DNA from: Anisodus tanguticus
Lineage: Eukaryota > Streptophyta > Magnoliopsida > Solanales > Solanaceae
NCBI GenBank assembly: GCA_034509755.1
Contig: CM067541.1
Location: forward strand, 3,770,001-3,834,000
Reading direction: 5' to 3'
Length of the DNA: 64,000 bases
The notes beneath the pieces were generated by a model that worked only from the letters and a program-made list of their open reading frames with translations, ran no database searches and was not told the origin of the DNA. Positions 11,570 to 23,428 of this stretch are shown here, piece after piece. Each line of letters starts with the position of its first letter. Position 1 is the first letter of the stretch. Both the position numbers and the translations under genes were made by a program.

Positions 11570-12420
11570 AGCATCTTCGTCTCCTTTACGACATAATAGA
11601 TTAGGATATCTGGGAGACTCTGTTTTACGGTCCCTTAGCAAAAAAAAAAATTATTGCTTACAAACATGTCCCTTCTACTCCTATTTGTGAATTTTGTGTT
11701 TGGGAAACATGTGAAGTTGCCATTTTATTCTTCATCCACTTGTACTTTAATGCATTTTGATATAATACACAGGGATTTATGAACTTCTCCTATCTTAAGC
11801 ACGACCAGGCATCGATATTATATGTTATTTTTAGATGATTATTCAAACTTTACGGACTTTTTCCATTGGCAATAAGTCCCAAGTCTATTCTATTTTTTCG
11901 TTATTCAGCACTTTCATAAAGACACAATTTGAAAAGAATATTAAATGTTTTAAATGTGACAATAGGAGGGAATTTGATAATAATCAATTCAAACTTTTCT
12001 GCACCAAACACAACCTTGTTTTTCATTTTTCCTGTCCCCACATCTCTCCACAAAATGGCAAAGCCAAACAAAAAAATAAAACCATAAACAATTTAGTTCG
12101 GGCCCTCCTTGCTCACGCCTCTATCCCCACCCCTCCCCATTTTTTGCATTACGCTCTATCAATGTCAACCTATCTCTTGAACATTATTTCAAACAAGTCT
12201 ATCAAACACAAGTCTCCCAATCAAGTTCTCTATCTTCGGGATCCTTCCTATAAGCATTTACGAACTTTCAGATGTCTGTGCTACCTCTTTATCCCTCCAC
12301 ACAAATCAACAAGCTGCAACACCGGTCATCCCCGTGCGTATTTCTTGACTACCCCCCAATTATCGAGGTTACAATTGTTACGACTTGTCAAGCCGAAAAA
12401 TAATCATTTCTCGGCATATC
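11570..12420 (+). pseudogene. copia integrase remnant
   Basis: After a degenerate HHCC-type region, the core is readable as FLDDYSNF, then FKCDNRREFDNNQFKLFC (the second catalytic Asp sits in the CDN(G/R)REF motif) and FHFSCPHISPQNGKAKQKN, the region of the catalytic Glu with Glu apparently replaced by Lys. The longest open stretch is 11835-12428. Stops occur upstream and downstream. Confidence 0.85.
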
Positions 12421-12879
12421 CGATTTGATGAGTCCCAATTCCCATTTGCCAAACTCAATTCTCCATCTCCAAATTCCTATGAATTCCTAAATGATGGCCT
12501 AAATCCCCTTCTAATTCATCGCTTACAAAATCAGTCGTCACCAACACCGGCAACCATCCCCACCACTGCCGTCCTGAGGCGGGCAATCCACTTAGTCCCA
12601 CAACGGGTGCTTCAGAACTGCCTGTCACGGCCTTCTGTCTCGGCCAGCCACCTCTCCCTAACGCCACTTCCCCTTCTCGGCCCCACCCCCTACTATCGGT
12701 AGTCTACCTAATCCCTCATACACTTCTCGGCCACCCCATCCCAATCATGTCCACCCTCCCGTCGCACACCCACGGACTATAGAACCTCGTACTATGCACG
12801 ACATTTCAAACCCAAATGACTATTTAACTTGTCTGCTTCGGTTGTCCCTTCCCCTGTTCCTCGTAATCCGAAAGATGCC

Positions 12880-13500
12880 TTGTCCGATCCTAATTGAAAA
12901 AATGCAATGATTGACGAATATAATTCTCTTATTAAAAATAAGACGTGGGATCTAGTACCTCGTTTTCATGATGCTAATATTATTCGTTCTATATGGATTT
13001 TTTGACATAAAAAGAAATCTGATGGTTCTTTTGAGAGGCACAAGACCCGTCTTGTAGGTGATGACATGTAGTGAAACCAGCGACTATTCGGACCGTTCTC
13101 AGTATTGCTTTGTCCAAGTCTTGGCCTATTCATCAGCTTGACGTCAAAAATGCTTTCTTGTATGGAGACCTTCATGAAACTGTATATATGCATCAACATT
13201 TGGGATTCAGGGATTCAATTCATCCAGATTATGTGTGTCTTTTGAAGAAATCACTCTATGGACTGAAACATGCTCCTCGTGCATAGTACCAACGGTTTGT
13301 TGATTTTGTATCCTTTATCGGGTTTTCACATAGCAAATCTGATCATTCATTGTTCATCTATAGCAAGGGTAATTACATGACATACATCCTACTATATGTT
13401 GATGATATCATCCTCACCACATCTTCTTATGCACTTCGCCGATCCATTATGTCACTCAATGCCTCTGAGTTTGCTATGAAGGATTTGGGCCCCTAAGCTA
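12880..13500 (+). pseudogene. copia reverse transcriptase remnant
   Basis: Recognisable blocks: VKPATIRTVLSIALS, HQLDVKNAFLYGDLHETVYM, VCLLKKSLYGLKHAPRA and the catalytic YVDD box in YILLYVDDIILTTSS (about 13381-13425). Stop codons and frame changes occur between blocks. Confidence 0.9.
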
Positions 13501-13699
13501 TTTTTTGGGCATTGTTGTTACGAGACATGCATGCGGCTTATTTCTTTGTCAAATTAAGTACGCCGAAGAGATCCTTGACCAAGCAGGCATGACTGAGGTG
13601 GATGTCCAGACACTTGTCGATCCACATCGGGTTACTGTGTGTTCCTCGGAGATAACTTGCTTTCTTGGTCTTCTAAAAGACAACCTACTCTGTTTTGAT

Positions 13700-14011
13700 C
13701 CAGTACCGAAGTTGAGTACAGAGCTGTAGCGAATGTTGTTTCCGAGTCTTGTTGGATACACAACCTTCTACTTGAGCTTCACTGCCCACTCCATACAGCT
13801 ACAATGGTTTACTGCGATATGTAAGTGCGATATATCTTTCTAGCAATCTCGTTCAACATCAGCGCACTAAACACATTGAAATGGATATTCACTTTGTATG
13901 TAAGAAAGTTGCTCGTGGATAAGTTTGTATTCTTCATGTTCCTTCATGATATCAGATTGCTGATATGTTCACTAAAGGACTTCTACGCATACTCTTTGAT
14001 GACTTCGAGAG
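13700..14011 (+). pseudogene. copia RNase H and Pol C-terminus (interrupted)
   Basis: EYRAVANVVSESCWIHNLLLEL, then VYCD, LSSNLVQHQRTKHIEMDIHF and IADMFTKGLLRILFDDFES, the standard end of copia Pol. The hAT copy 2 begins inside the following codons, and the reading resumes at about 17313 with SLSVRE. Confidence 0.88.
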
Positions 14012-14145
14012 TCGGAGCCGGCCGGTGGGCCGGGACGACCCGACCCCGCCCGACCCGACCCCGCCCGACCCCGTCCCGACCCCCGCCCCGGTCCCGCCCC
14101 CCCCCCGCAAAAAAAAAAAAAAAAAAAAAAAAAATTTAACGGGGC

Positions 14146-14160
14146 GGGACTCGAACTCGG
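14146..14160 (-). promoter_or_regulatory. Pol III B-box-like motif in hAT arm
   Basis: Minus-strand CCGAGTTCGAGTCCC beside a long A-run. Equivalent to 5793-5805 and 23429-23440. Confidence 0.45.
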
Positions 14161-14269
14161 GACGGGACGATGTCTCGTCCCGCTTGGACCGAGCCCGCCG
14201 GACCCGAGCCCGTCCCGACCCCGCGGGACCCGAGCCCGTCCCGACCCCGCCCTTTGTTCCCCTTTGCAA

Positions 14270-14322
14270 AAATGGCCGTTGCACCAACGGCCATTTTAGA
14301 TTATGGTCGTTGGCCAACGGAA
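14270..14322. repeat. Paired subterminal hairpins of hAT copy 2
   Basis: AATGGCCGTTG-CACC-AACGGCCATT forms a near-perfect hairpin, followed by a second unit based on TGGTCGTTGGCCAACGG. Confidence 0.8.
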
Positions 14323-14542
14323 ATATTCAATTTTATTAATTCATTTGGGAATTGGGAGTGAAGTTGGCAACTAGCTTGAGGATCTTCCATCGAGCAAAGT
14401 TTCAATTTTCAACCTCTCGATTACACGTCGACGTTACGTCGGCGTTTGGTACATTCGTTCCTTCATTAAATTATTATTGTCTGTTTATTTTATTTAGCGC
14501 ACTTAATTTTATTGTCTTTAATTATTTATTATCATAATTAAA

Positions 14543-16984
14543 ATGGAAGGATTAAAAGGTATGTTTAAGGGTAAGGGTAAGGGTGCTTCTTCTAGTAGAG
14601 GCAACCAGGGCAAGGGTACTTCTTCTAGTCATCTTATTCCTACACAGATGATTTTGTTGATACTCAACATTTTCCTACAATACCATTAGATTTAGACGAG
14701 GAGTTATTTTCTCGGAACTCAAGAAGACTTTAATTTAGACGATGATCTAGACGATACACCCACTAATATTGATGACAACACGCCCACTAGTGCACCTTCA
14801 ATCGAAATACCTCCTATTCCCCCTAGTATGAGACGAGGTCCAAGCAAAACGACCATTAAAATCGATGCATGGACATTTTTTGATAGGGACGTAGAGAATC
14901 AAGTAGCCATATGTAAAATTTGTAAAAATGTTTTAAAATTTAAAACCGGAAAAGGTCACGGTGGGACGGGGGGTTTAATTAGACACGTAGTAAGTGCTCA
15001 TCCAAACTAGGTATGCCCAATACCAGGCTTCAAAACGGGTGCGCAAACGGCCGCTCCATCGGGACAAGGTTCACATACCGATACCGTCCCGGACCAAGTA
15101 CGTGGTCAAATTAACCCTATGACGGGGGGGAATTGTAGGCTCTAAATACAACAAACATAGAGATAGGGAAGCAATATCAAAATTAGTTTTTGTGGAGGGT
15201 TTGCCTTTTTCATTTCCTTCATCTCCGGTTTTATTCATTACATTAGAGATATATATAATCCTCGCTTTTAACGGTTTTCCTAGGTCAACCGTTAAGAGAG
15301 ATGTATTTAAATTTGCGCATGAATATCAACAATATTTACGTTTTTCATTATATCATTTTAATGGCAAAGTATCTATCACGTCGATATAGGTCGTAGTACT
15401 AACGGCCATGATTATTTAATCGTAACTTGTCATTGGATAGATTATAAATGGTCTATGCAAAAACGTATTTTAGCGTATAGATATATAGATGATAGGCACA
15501 CCGGTACTTTTATTGCAGAAAATATTTATCAAGTGTGCGATTATTACTTTAATTACCGATAAAATTATGACTATTACATTAGATAACGCTTCTAATAACA
15601 ATTACGCAATTACAATGTTAAAAAATAGTTTAGCTCCATCTTTTCCGGACCATTTTCATATAAAATGCGCGTGCCATATATATAACTTAATTGTAAAGGA
15701 TGGTCTATCACTTTTTGAAGACATTCTTAGTAAAATACAATTTGCTATAAACTTTATTTTTAAAAGTAATAAAGTACAACGTAGAAAAGAATATAAAAAA
15801 ATTTGTCATGATTGTGGACTACCTTTTAGAAAAATTCCACAAGAAGTATCCACTAGGTGGAATTCTTTATACGAGCAACTACTTGTTGCTTATGACTATA
15901 AATTACCTATAACTTTATTTTTTAACTCTCATAATAAAAAGCCATTTGATATGATTTTAGATAGTGATTGGGAAAAAATTTCCGAACTTATTGTATTTTT
16001 AGAGAAATTTTTTCAAGCAACAAAAGAATTTTCCGGTATATATTATCCTACTATTTCAACTATGTTATTTTATATAACTCTAATATTTTTATTACTTAGT
16101 GAATATATGGAAAAACCAAACTTATAAGGCAAACTATTAAAAAAATGTTTCTCAAAATAAAAAAATATTTTATTCCTATTCCTTCTATTTATATTATTGG
16201 TTCTCAGTATTAAATCCTACTATTAAAATAGACGTACTAAATCACTAATTGAAACTATTTACGATTGTATAGAAGTACTACCACCTCCAAGTCCCAAAAA
16301 TCTAAATCACCCACCACCTATTGAACAAACTAAAGAAGAAGTGTTGAATAGCGTAGAACACCACCGCAAAAATATATATAGATTTTATCAACAAGAAAAT
16401 GCTAGTAACGTACCGGCTACCATACCATCTTCTTCATCTTCAACACAACCTCACAAAAGACATGTCGTTTCGCGGCTAGTATTGAAAGCCTCGTAAATAG
16501 AATGTGCGGCCGTACCTCTACTAACCAAATTAGCGAGTTGGATATTTTTGTTTTGCGGGGTTCTGTACCATATCAAGAAGTTATCAATGAAGATGGACAA
16601 GAAGACTTCTTTGAAATTCGGAGGGGAATGAGAAGACCTTTCCGACACTTTCATTGATGGCTCGAGATGTTTTGAACATTCAAGCGTCATCAAGCTCGCG
16701 TCGGAAAGCGCTTTTCTCAGCAGCAGATATCAAATAGGAGACCACGACACTCATTGGCCGGAGACAACTTGGAAATTGCGTATTATTCGAGAGATTGGAT
16801 ACGAGCGGAGCGGAGAAGGTGCGGTCAACCGGAGATCAACGAAGAAGATGATGAAAACTACAACGAAATCTTAACCGAAGGTAGTGGAAGCGACGTGGAT
16901 CAATTTGACCAACAAATACCTATTCCAACCGAAGAACCACATGAAATCATCAAGCAATTAGAACAGATTTTTTTGAAAATGTAA
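14543..16984 (+). pseudogene. hAT transposase remnant with BED finger
   Basis: Begins MEGLKGMFKGKGKGASSS. The BED-type zinc finger lies at 14828-15010 (WTFFDRDVENQVAICKICKN, then H in LIRHVVSAH), with the C-x2-C and H-x4-H ligands intact. The catalytic region follows at 15150-16127 (RSTVKRDVFKFAHEYQQYL, ITLDNASNNNYAI, HIKCACHIYNLIV). The dimerisation region at 16500-16740 is disrupted by indels. An acidic tail (16754-16984) ends EEPHEIIKQLEQIFLKM. Several frameshifts prevent expression as one protein. Confidence 0.9.
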
Positions 16985-17353
16985 TTTTTTTAATTGCAAT
17001 TTTATTATGTAATTTGCAACTTTTGGACAACACCATAAAGTTGCAATTTAGATTTTAGACAATTGTATTTGTATTACAAAAAAATCATATGTCTATTAAA
17101 TAATATAAGAGGCACAAAAACAGCCTTGGGATGTTTTTATTACACTATCTTGTTTTGTTTATTGAGTTTTTTTTATACATATGTTATTTAAAAAAAAAAA
17201 AAAAAAGGAAAACCCGAGCCCGCCCCGCCCCGACCCGAGCCCGCCCCGCCCCGATACCGACGGGATCGGGATCGGACGGACCGGAGCAGTCCCGCCTGCA
17301 CCCGACCCCGCTAGTCTCAGCGTACGAGAAACCTCGTGCTTCAATTGCGGGGA

Positions 17354-17503
17354 TGTGGTAGAATATTTTCATATCTTGTCTACTAAAATTGATAAAATAT
17401 TATCATATTTTATATATCTTTTATATTTATTTACTTATTATAATTAGAAAAGTTCATCTACCTAGTTTGTAATCACGTAAAACTATATATTCATGTTCAT
17501 ACA
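17354..17503 (+). repeat. 3' LTR of copia 2
   Basis: Starts TGTGGTAGAATATT after a short purine run (GCGGGGA) and ends TTCATACA. It aligns with 9793-9998 but diverges clearly and lacks the TA expansion, showing an old insertion. Confidence 0.85.
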
Positions 17504-17508
17504 AAAAC
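17504..17508. repeat. Target-site duplication, right (copia 2)
   Basis: AAAAC, matching 9788-9792. The PPR start codon is 37 bp downstream of its right edge. Confidence 0.85.
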
Positions 17509-17544
17509 TTCTCCTTGTATGGAAGCTTTATTTGTTTCTCAGAT

Positions 17545-19673
17545 ATGCTAACAAAGCCAAACCCCTTACATGTCCGCCTTCTTTTGAACCTTAAATACTC
17601 GACTTCGTCGAAGACCCTTTGTAACGCCAACACTAAAACAAGTAAATTCTTGATTTACTGTAACACCCAAATTGCAAAAAATGGCCGAAACGGAAACATA
17701 AAAGAAGCTGAATCCATTTTTAACAGTACGCCCACCAAAAATATCGTTACTTGGACCGCAATGCTTACAGCATACTCTCAAAACAAACAACTCAAGAAAG
17801 CCCGTGAAGTGTTCGATGAAATGCCTGAGAGAAGCGTCGCGTCGTGGAATGCGATGCTGACTGCTTATATGAGGAATAGAGTTGAGATTTTTAATTTTTT
17901 TGAGGTGATGCCCGAGAGAAATTCGGTGTCTTTTGCTGCGATGATAACGGGGTTTGTTAATGCAGGGAGGGTTGATATGGCAGAGGGTTTGTATAATCGG
18001 ACACCTAAGGTTTTTCGGGAACCTGTTTGTTCGAATGTACTGATAAATGGGTACTTGAAAGTTGGGAAGTTAGATGATGCAGTTCATGTTTTTGATGGTA
18101 TGGTGAAGAAAGATATTGTTTCTTGTAGTGCGATGATAGGTGGGTACTCCAAGAATGGGAGAGTTATCAAGGCTCGGGAGTTGTTTGATACAATGAAGGA
18201 GAGAAATGAGGTCACTTGGGGTGCAATGATTGATGGATATATGAAAAATTGTTGTTTCGAAGAAGGGTTTGATATGTTTCTAAGAATGAGAAGAGAATGT
18301 GATGTGAGACTCGAGCCTACTGTTCTAACAATCGTTTTAGAAGCTTGTGGAAGATTTAGTAAGTGTCAACAAGGTTATCAAGTACATGGATTGATTTCTC
18401 GTTTGGGATTTGAATTTGATGTTTTCTTGGGTAATTCATTGATCACTATGTATTCTAGATTTGGTTGTGTAGATGGAGCTAAAAGTGTGTTTGATTCGAT
18501 GTTAAAGAAAGATGTCATTTCATGGAATTCTCTTATTAGTGCTTTTGTTCAATCTGGAAATCTTGAAGAGGGATATGGGCTTTTTAAGAGGGCTCCAGAA
18601 AAGGATGTTGTTTCTTGGACGGCTATGATTACCGGTTTTTGTGAAAAAGGGTCGACTGAAAAATGTGTTGATCTGTTTAAAATGATTCCCCAGAAAGATG
18701 ATGTTGCATGGACAGCAATTATATCTAGTTTCGTAAATAAAGGGGAATACGAAGAGGCTTTTCGCTGGTTTATTGAAATGCTTCGAAGTGGAGTTAGACC
18801 AAATCCTCTAACTTTAAGTAGTATGCTTAGTGCTTCGGCTGGTATGGCGATGTTAAATCAAGGTCAGCAAATTCATGCACATGTTTTCGAAATGGATATG
18901 GAGTTAGATTTGTCTGTACAAAGTTCTCTTATCTCGATGTATTCCAAGTGTGGAGGTTTAAATGATGCCTACAGGATCTTTAAATTCATAGATTTCCCAA
19001 ATATTGTTACTTTCAATGCAATGATTACTGGATTTGCCCAAAATGGCTATGCCAAAGAAGCACTTAAGTTGTTTCACCAGTTGCAGAATGAAGGCGAGCA
19101 ACCTAATGGTATCACTTTTCTAGGGGTTTTATCAGCATGTATGCGGGGCTCGTAGAAGAAGGATGGAACTACTTCAAATCGATCCGATCATTATACAACA
19201 TAGAACCAGAGCCTGATCATTATACTAGCATGGTTGATATCCTAGGACGAGCTGGTTTACTTGATGAAGCTGTTAATCTAATTAATTCAATGCCATTCAA
19301 GACACATTCGGGAGTTTGGGGTGCGCTTCTGGGTGCTAGCAAGACTCACTTGCGTCTTGATCTTGCAAAGCTTGCAGCTCAAAGGATTTTGGACTTAGAA
19401 CCGAGTAATGCAGCTCCGTACGTGGTATTGTCAGACCTTTATTGTATTGTTGGAAAGAAGAAAGATGAGGAACAAGTTAGGCTAGCTAAGAAATTGAAAA
19501 GAATAAAGAAAATTCCAAGTTGCAGTTGGGTTTTGTTGAAAAACAATATTGGTTTATTTCTCTCTGGAGATCAGTCGCATTTGAACTTTGAAGAGATCAG
19601 CTGCACGTTGTGGATGATTATGGATGAAATGAAACAATTAAGTTGCATAGACCATGACTTCTCACCACTTTAA
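17545..19673 (+). pseudogene. PLS/E-class pentatricopeptide repeat protein, frameshifted near the C-terminus
   Basis: An intronless PPR gene of about 709 codons. The first ATG is at 17545; the Arg/Ser-containing, acid-poor N-terminus (MLTKPNPLHVRLLLNLKYS) suits a mitochondrial or plastid presequence. About 15 PPR motifs follow, for example NIVTWTAMLTAYSQNKQLKK, SVASWNAMLTAYMRN and DVVSWTAMITGFCEKG. After LGVLSAC the frame breaks (stop 19153-19155), while the expected continuation AGLVEEGWNYF lies in another frame (19137-19673) and carries the last PPR, E and E+ motifs. No DYW domain. The break fits loss of about four bases relative to the usual SACTHAGLVEEG motif. Arabidopsis At1g53600-like proteins are similar in my memory. 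PPR-E proteins bind organellar RNA, often as C-to-U editing factors. Assembly error remains possible. Confidence 0.85.
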
Positions 19674-21100
19674 AAATGATAATTTATGTCAGAAAAGGAT
19701 GTCCAGCCACACAACTAAAATGAAACTGTCATTTGCATGCCTTTTATCCATATGTTTTTCTTGGTTGGTTGAAGAGGATAAGGGATGCATTAGCAAAGGC
19801 TGTAGATATTTTATGATGCCAGTTTGGGTTCTATAGATAAGAGATGGTCTCTGGAAGAAATTTAATGAAGTTTCTAAAGGGCATTATCCGACAGTGTCCA
19901 TTCTGCAGCATTTGGCTAGTGCAAGTATAAAAAGATTGCCATCCTGACATATCGAATCAGTGAGATGATGATATGTCAATTATCCCCAAAGCCTGCATAA
20001 TCGAAGGGTAAAAATCATAGTTATCATCACTTGCTGAGATACAGAATGCACAGCTCTCCTTCTATGCCCTTTCTCCCCGGTTAGTTTCACTCATTCCTAG
20101 TGCCTACAGTTTCTATATACTTTTATAGAGAGGTAGAGTTAGGAGCTCAACATTGGAAGGGCTCCCTGGCTTTACTTCGGGTGATCTGAGTTGGCTATTG
20201 TGGTTGTTTCTCCCGCAATATTATATGATTTTTGAGGGCATTTAATCTCTCAATAGGATAGTGATTATGTTCCTAACTCGAAATGTGTCTACATTTTTGA
20301 AGCTGCATGTCTGCAACCTCTTCTTCTTATCCCATAAGTATCTTTCTTTTGTTGTATAGGAATTATTTGTAGCATAACCTTCGTAGGCAGAGTAATTATT
20401 CACTGCATATGCATAACCTTATTATCCTTGAGATTGCGGTAGCTGGAATAGAATGCATACACAGACAGTACTCACTTTAATATCCACTGGCTATACAGCC
20501 TCACATCCACCATCACAGCTACCATATCTATCTCCAGCATCTTTCCCGCTACACCTCCATTATGGTCACCTCCTCTCATTAAGGGGAGTCAAATATAAGA
20601 AGTACACACACGAATAAGCTAAGGGGTTTCTTAGTATATATACATAAGTTAAAATTTTACCTATCTACATTTTATAATATGTCAGCGAAGGTCAAGGGTG
20701 GATCCGCCGCTGCCTCCTCTGTTACATTACTGACTAAAGCCTCTGTGGTAGCTACAACTACACACCTCAACTTTGCAGGGTCTTATTATAGGGTTAGACT
20801 AGTTTTATTCGTATTAATACCATCATTTGCGCCCACATAGCCTGGAAAACGTTTGCACGTCTAGAAAGTGCGTGAGATGGAAAAAAGGTTATATTTCCAT
20901 GCTACATCATTTCTTTCATTTATTGTTTTTATTTTATTTTCACTTCACTTTTATAAGAAAGTTATTCCTACTAACAGAACACTCACAATTCTTCAAGAAC
21001 GATTATAGATTATACAAACACATATTCTGTTGGTACTCTATTGTACTTTATAAAGCAGTACGAGAAGTAAGTAACTATTACAAATGTTCGAAAGGATAGA
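19674..21100. other. PPR 3' flank and intergenic, no gene seen
   Basis: The first few hundred bases are probably 3' UTR of the PPR gene. Short open frames at 19654-19836 and 20827-21099 show no recognisable domain. Confidence 0.5.
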
Positions 21101-22340
21101 TAAATGGTCAATCTTCAAAACTGCCGCAAGCTTGTTGTGTCTTGAATCTTGATAACCTTGCAAGACCAATGTTGAGAACTGCCGCAAGCTTGTTGTGTCT
21201 TGAATCTTGATATCCTGAAATCAAGAAACAACTAAATCTGGATGGTTACAACGTTGTGTGTTGAGTCGAGGGATTGCCCTCTGTCCTTAAGACAAGATTG
21301 CCCCGTATATATGCTTTTACGTTAGCGGACAATAGTCTCCCAAGATAAAACAATACTTTAATCTCAACTCTACAAAGCCAATAGGTTGAGCCTGGCGAAG
21401 AAAACAAATATGACTCGACTTGCTGAAGAAATGGAATAGGAAGGAAGAGTTTCTCTTTACTCTTCTCTTTTGTCTCTGTGTATATAGTGTCTCTGTAGTG
21501 TATATCTTGTGTATATGTGAGGGTTTGGTCACTGTTTTTGACACAGTTTTACTCACTGTTTTGTGCTATTTTCGTGACTGTTTTGCAGTTTGTTTTTGGT
21601 GTTTTTCCAGTGTACTTTTCAGTCATCTGTTTTGTCACGAATTGAGCCAACAACAACTCAATATATAGCATGGAAGAGGGGCTGCCCAACAACCACAAAC
21701 AAGGCTGTAATGGCCATCAAGAGAGGGCATTAAAACAGCCAAGTAATGGCTATTAATGGCCATTGAAAAGAGGTCGCCTAACCGCCCAAGTAATGGGTCA
21801 TTAATGGAGGAGTTAATCAGCCAAGTAATGGTGATTAATGCCTCAAAAAACAGATTCCAACGGAGGCGAGAACCAACTTTCCGAAACTCGGGGACCAAAT
21901 TGTAAATATTGAAACTTCGGGGACCAAATCGTACATATGAAAAAATTCAGTCCAAGCGTACATATGAAACTTCGGGGATCAAAGCGTACATCCGACGAGT
22001 TCTCTCGGTCCAAAAAGATAATATCGAAAGTCCCCACGACCCACGACCGCTTGGGACGGGGCGGCGGCGGCGCGCGTGTGGGCTTAGCCATGAACCCAAA
22101 GCACATAGGTCTTCCCTCCTTTAAACACATGGGATACCCCTTGGGGTCCCAAACCCTTTACCAATTTGAGACATATATAGAGAGCAATTCTTCTTATTCC
22201 CACCGATGTGGTAGATTTGTCCCACACCACATGTTCATGCCTCAAACACCTTACTTCGTGGACCAATATCTCTTTCATTTCTCAACGAAATTAGACGATT
22301 CTTGGCCCTACGGTCATCTACTCACTTCGTAGATCATGCA
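21060..22340 (+). mobile_element. LTR-like repeat, copy A (family shared with 46.0-46.9 kb)
   Basis: Non-coding repeat sharing ordered blocks with 46030-46870: AGACAAGATTGCCCCGTATAT, then CAATAGTCTCCCAAGATA, a GAGCCAA..CTCAAT block, several TAATGGCCAT-type runs, and ACCAATATCTCTTTCA. It looks like an LTR or a terminal-repeat-in-miniature remnant. No protein domains, and exact ends were not found. Confidence 0.5.
21119..21212 (+). repeat. 58-bp direct duplication
   Basis: The segment AACTGCCGCAAGCTTGTTGT and the 16 bases after it occur at 21119-21154 and again at 21177-21212, 58 bp apart and essentially identical. Confidence 0.9.
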
Positions 22341-22684
22341 TGTGCGAAGAGACAAGGTCTCCAACATGCGGAACACTAGTGTTTAATTCATCAAAGATGG
22401 GTGGACGCATCTCCCCGCCAAAGGCTAATTTCCAACATATTCAACTTTCAAGAATCTTTGGGTATGTTGTTAGTTGTTATATTCAACTTTCAAGAATCTC
22501 TTTTTTTGAAGTTTTTTGAAACTTTCTTATCCATACATTGTCTAAACGGACACACGTAACACAAATGTTTTATCTACTTTGATATGTCTATCAAAACTAC
22601 AAGCTTTACATATAACATGAGCGAAATTACAAGTTGAAATCGAAACATTAAGTACTAAAGAATAGTAATTGTACTTTTACCTAT
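22341..22684. other. Intergenic, no gene seen
   Basis: Contains two copies of TTCAACTTTCAAGAATCT (about 22439 and 22482), probably repeat-derived. Nothing coding. Confidence 0.45.
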
Positions 22685-23039
22685 TCAAAATCCTCCACCT
22701 CCACCACCACCACAACCATGACCATCTCCACCACCACCATGACTACCCCCTGCACCTTGAAAACCACCACCACTATCACCTTGAAAACCACCACCACTTG
22801 TATTACATGTTATGCTGGTATGATCAGTAGCCATGGAAATAGAACCATCACCTGTATCATCGATACTCCCATCTCCGCCAAAATCAGAAACTCCACCTCT
22901 TTGGTTTGCATCGTTACCAGCAGGACTCTCGTTATTCTTCTGCATCTTGCTGGAATTAAAATGTACAGCAAATAAAAAAGATAACAAACATCACAAACAC
23001 AGGTAGGACCGTAAAGAGTATCAGAACAAATTCCTCCAT
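22685..23039 (-). pseudogene. Candidate small membrane-anchored glycine-rich protein, frames disagree
   Basis: The minus-strand ATG at 23039 opens a hydrophobic segment (MEEFVLILFTVLPVFVMFVI, then FFICC) that ends at a stop after 27 residues. A different frame then continues KMQKNNESPAG into a Gly/Asp-rich region and a tail of GGGFQGDSGGGFQG and HGCGGGGGGGF, ending at 22685. The order hydrophobic anchor, Cys-Cys, polar middle, glycine tail is the same as in the intact gene at 29390-29710. That suggests one broken relative or a small gene with an unrecognised splice. No GT-AG pair restoring the frame was found. Confidence 0.4.
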
Positions 23040-23310
23040 GTTAATTTCTACTCGGCCTCATAAACTGTTGGAAAACTTGCAAGAATAGAAGAGTACTAAG
23101 ACGTGTAATTACTGTCCTTAAGAATATTTATGCCAGACTATATTGCTGACAAAGCTTATAAAGCAAACGAAGTTTAAGTTCAGCAAAAATTGTATTTCCA
23201 CAAGAACAGGACGAGAATATTTTCAGGGCGAAGAAAAAAGGTAAATGTGATTATAGTACGTGGTACGTTTCTAAGGGACAACTTGCCTTTTCTTCTCTTC
23301 TTAATTGCTA

Positions 23311-23318
23311 GTTATATA
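23311..23318. repeat. Target-site duplication, left (hAT copy 3)
   Basis: GTTATATA, repeated exactly at 26847-26854. Confidence 0.92.
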
Positions 23319-23428
23319 TAAGGCTGGCCAGTGGGCCGTGTTGGCCGGTCCCTGCCTGGTCCTGCCCCGACACCGCTCCGGTCCCTCCCCGAACTCGACT
23401 ATTTTTTTTAAAAAAAATTATCGGTATC

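Larger units (their letters stand above)
14012..17318 (+). mobile_element. hAT DNA transposon, copy 2 (nested in copia)
   Basis: About 3.3 kb, same family as copies 1 and 3: GC-rich arms, an A-run, hairpin pair, BED-finger transposase remnants and a terminal GC-rich arm. Ends are degenerate (left roughly TCGGAGCCGGCCGGTGGG, right reversed TGAGACTAGCGGGGTCGGG), so boundaries are good to a few bases only. No clean 8-bp duplication is visible; only AGTC is shared by the flanks. This suggests an older or rearranged insertion than copies 1 and 3. Confidence 0.88.
9793..17503 (+). mobile_element. Ty1/copia retrotransposon with nested hAT insertion
   Basis: Ordered parts: 5' LTR (9793-9998), primer-binding site, gag, protease, integrase, reverse transcriptase, RNase H, hAT insertion (about 14012-17318), the last few Pol codons, a short polypurine stretch and the 3' LTR (17354-17503). 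It is flanked by AAAAC duplications. Without the hAT insert it is about 4.4 kb, a normal size for copia. Several stops and frameshifts make it non-functional. Pol resumes after the hAT with a SLSVRE-like reading, which fits the usual end of copia Pol. Confidence 0.92.

Noticed and set aside
13952..14339. Arg/Pro-rich open frames on both strands at the hAT arm
   Set aside because: By-products of GC-rich CGGG/GACC repeats. The same kind of frame appears at every hAT arm (3104-3331, 5638-5904, 17131-17372, 23305-23649, 26640-26872).
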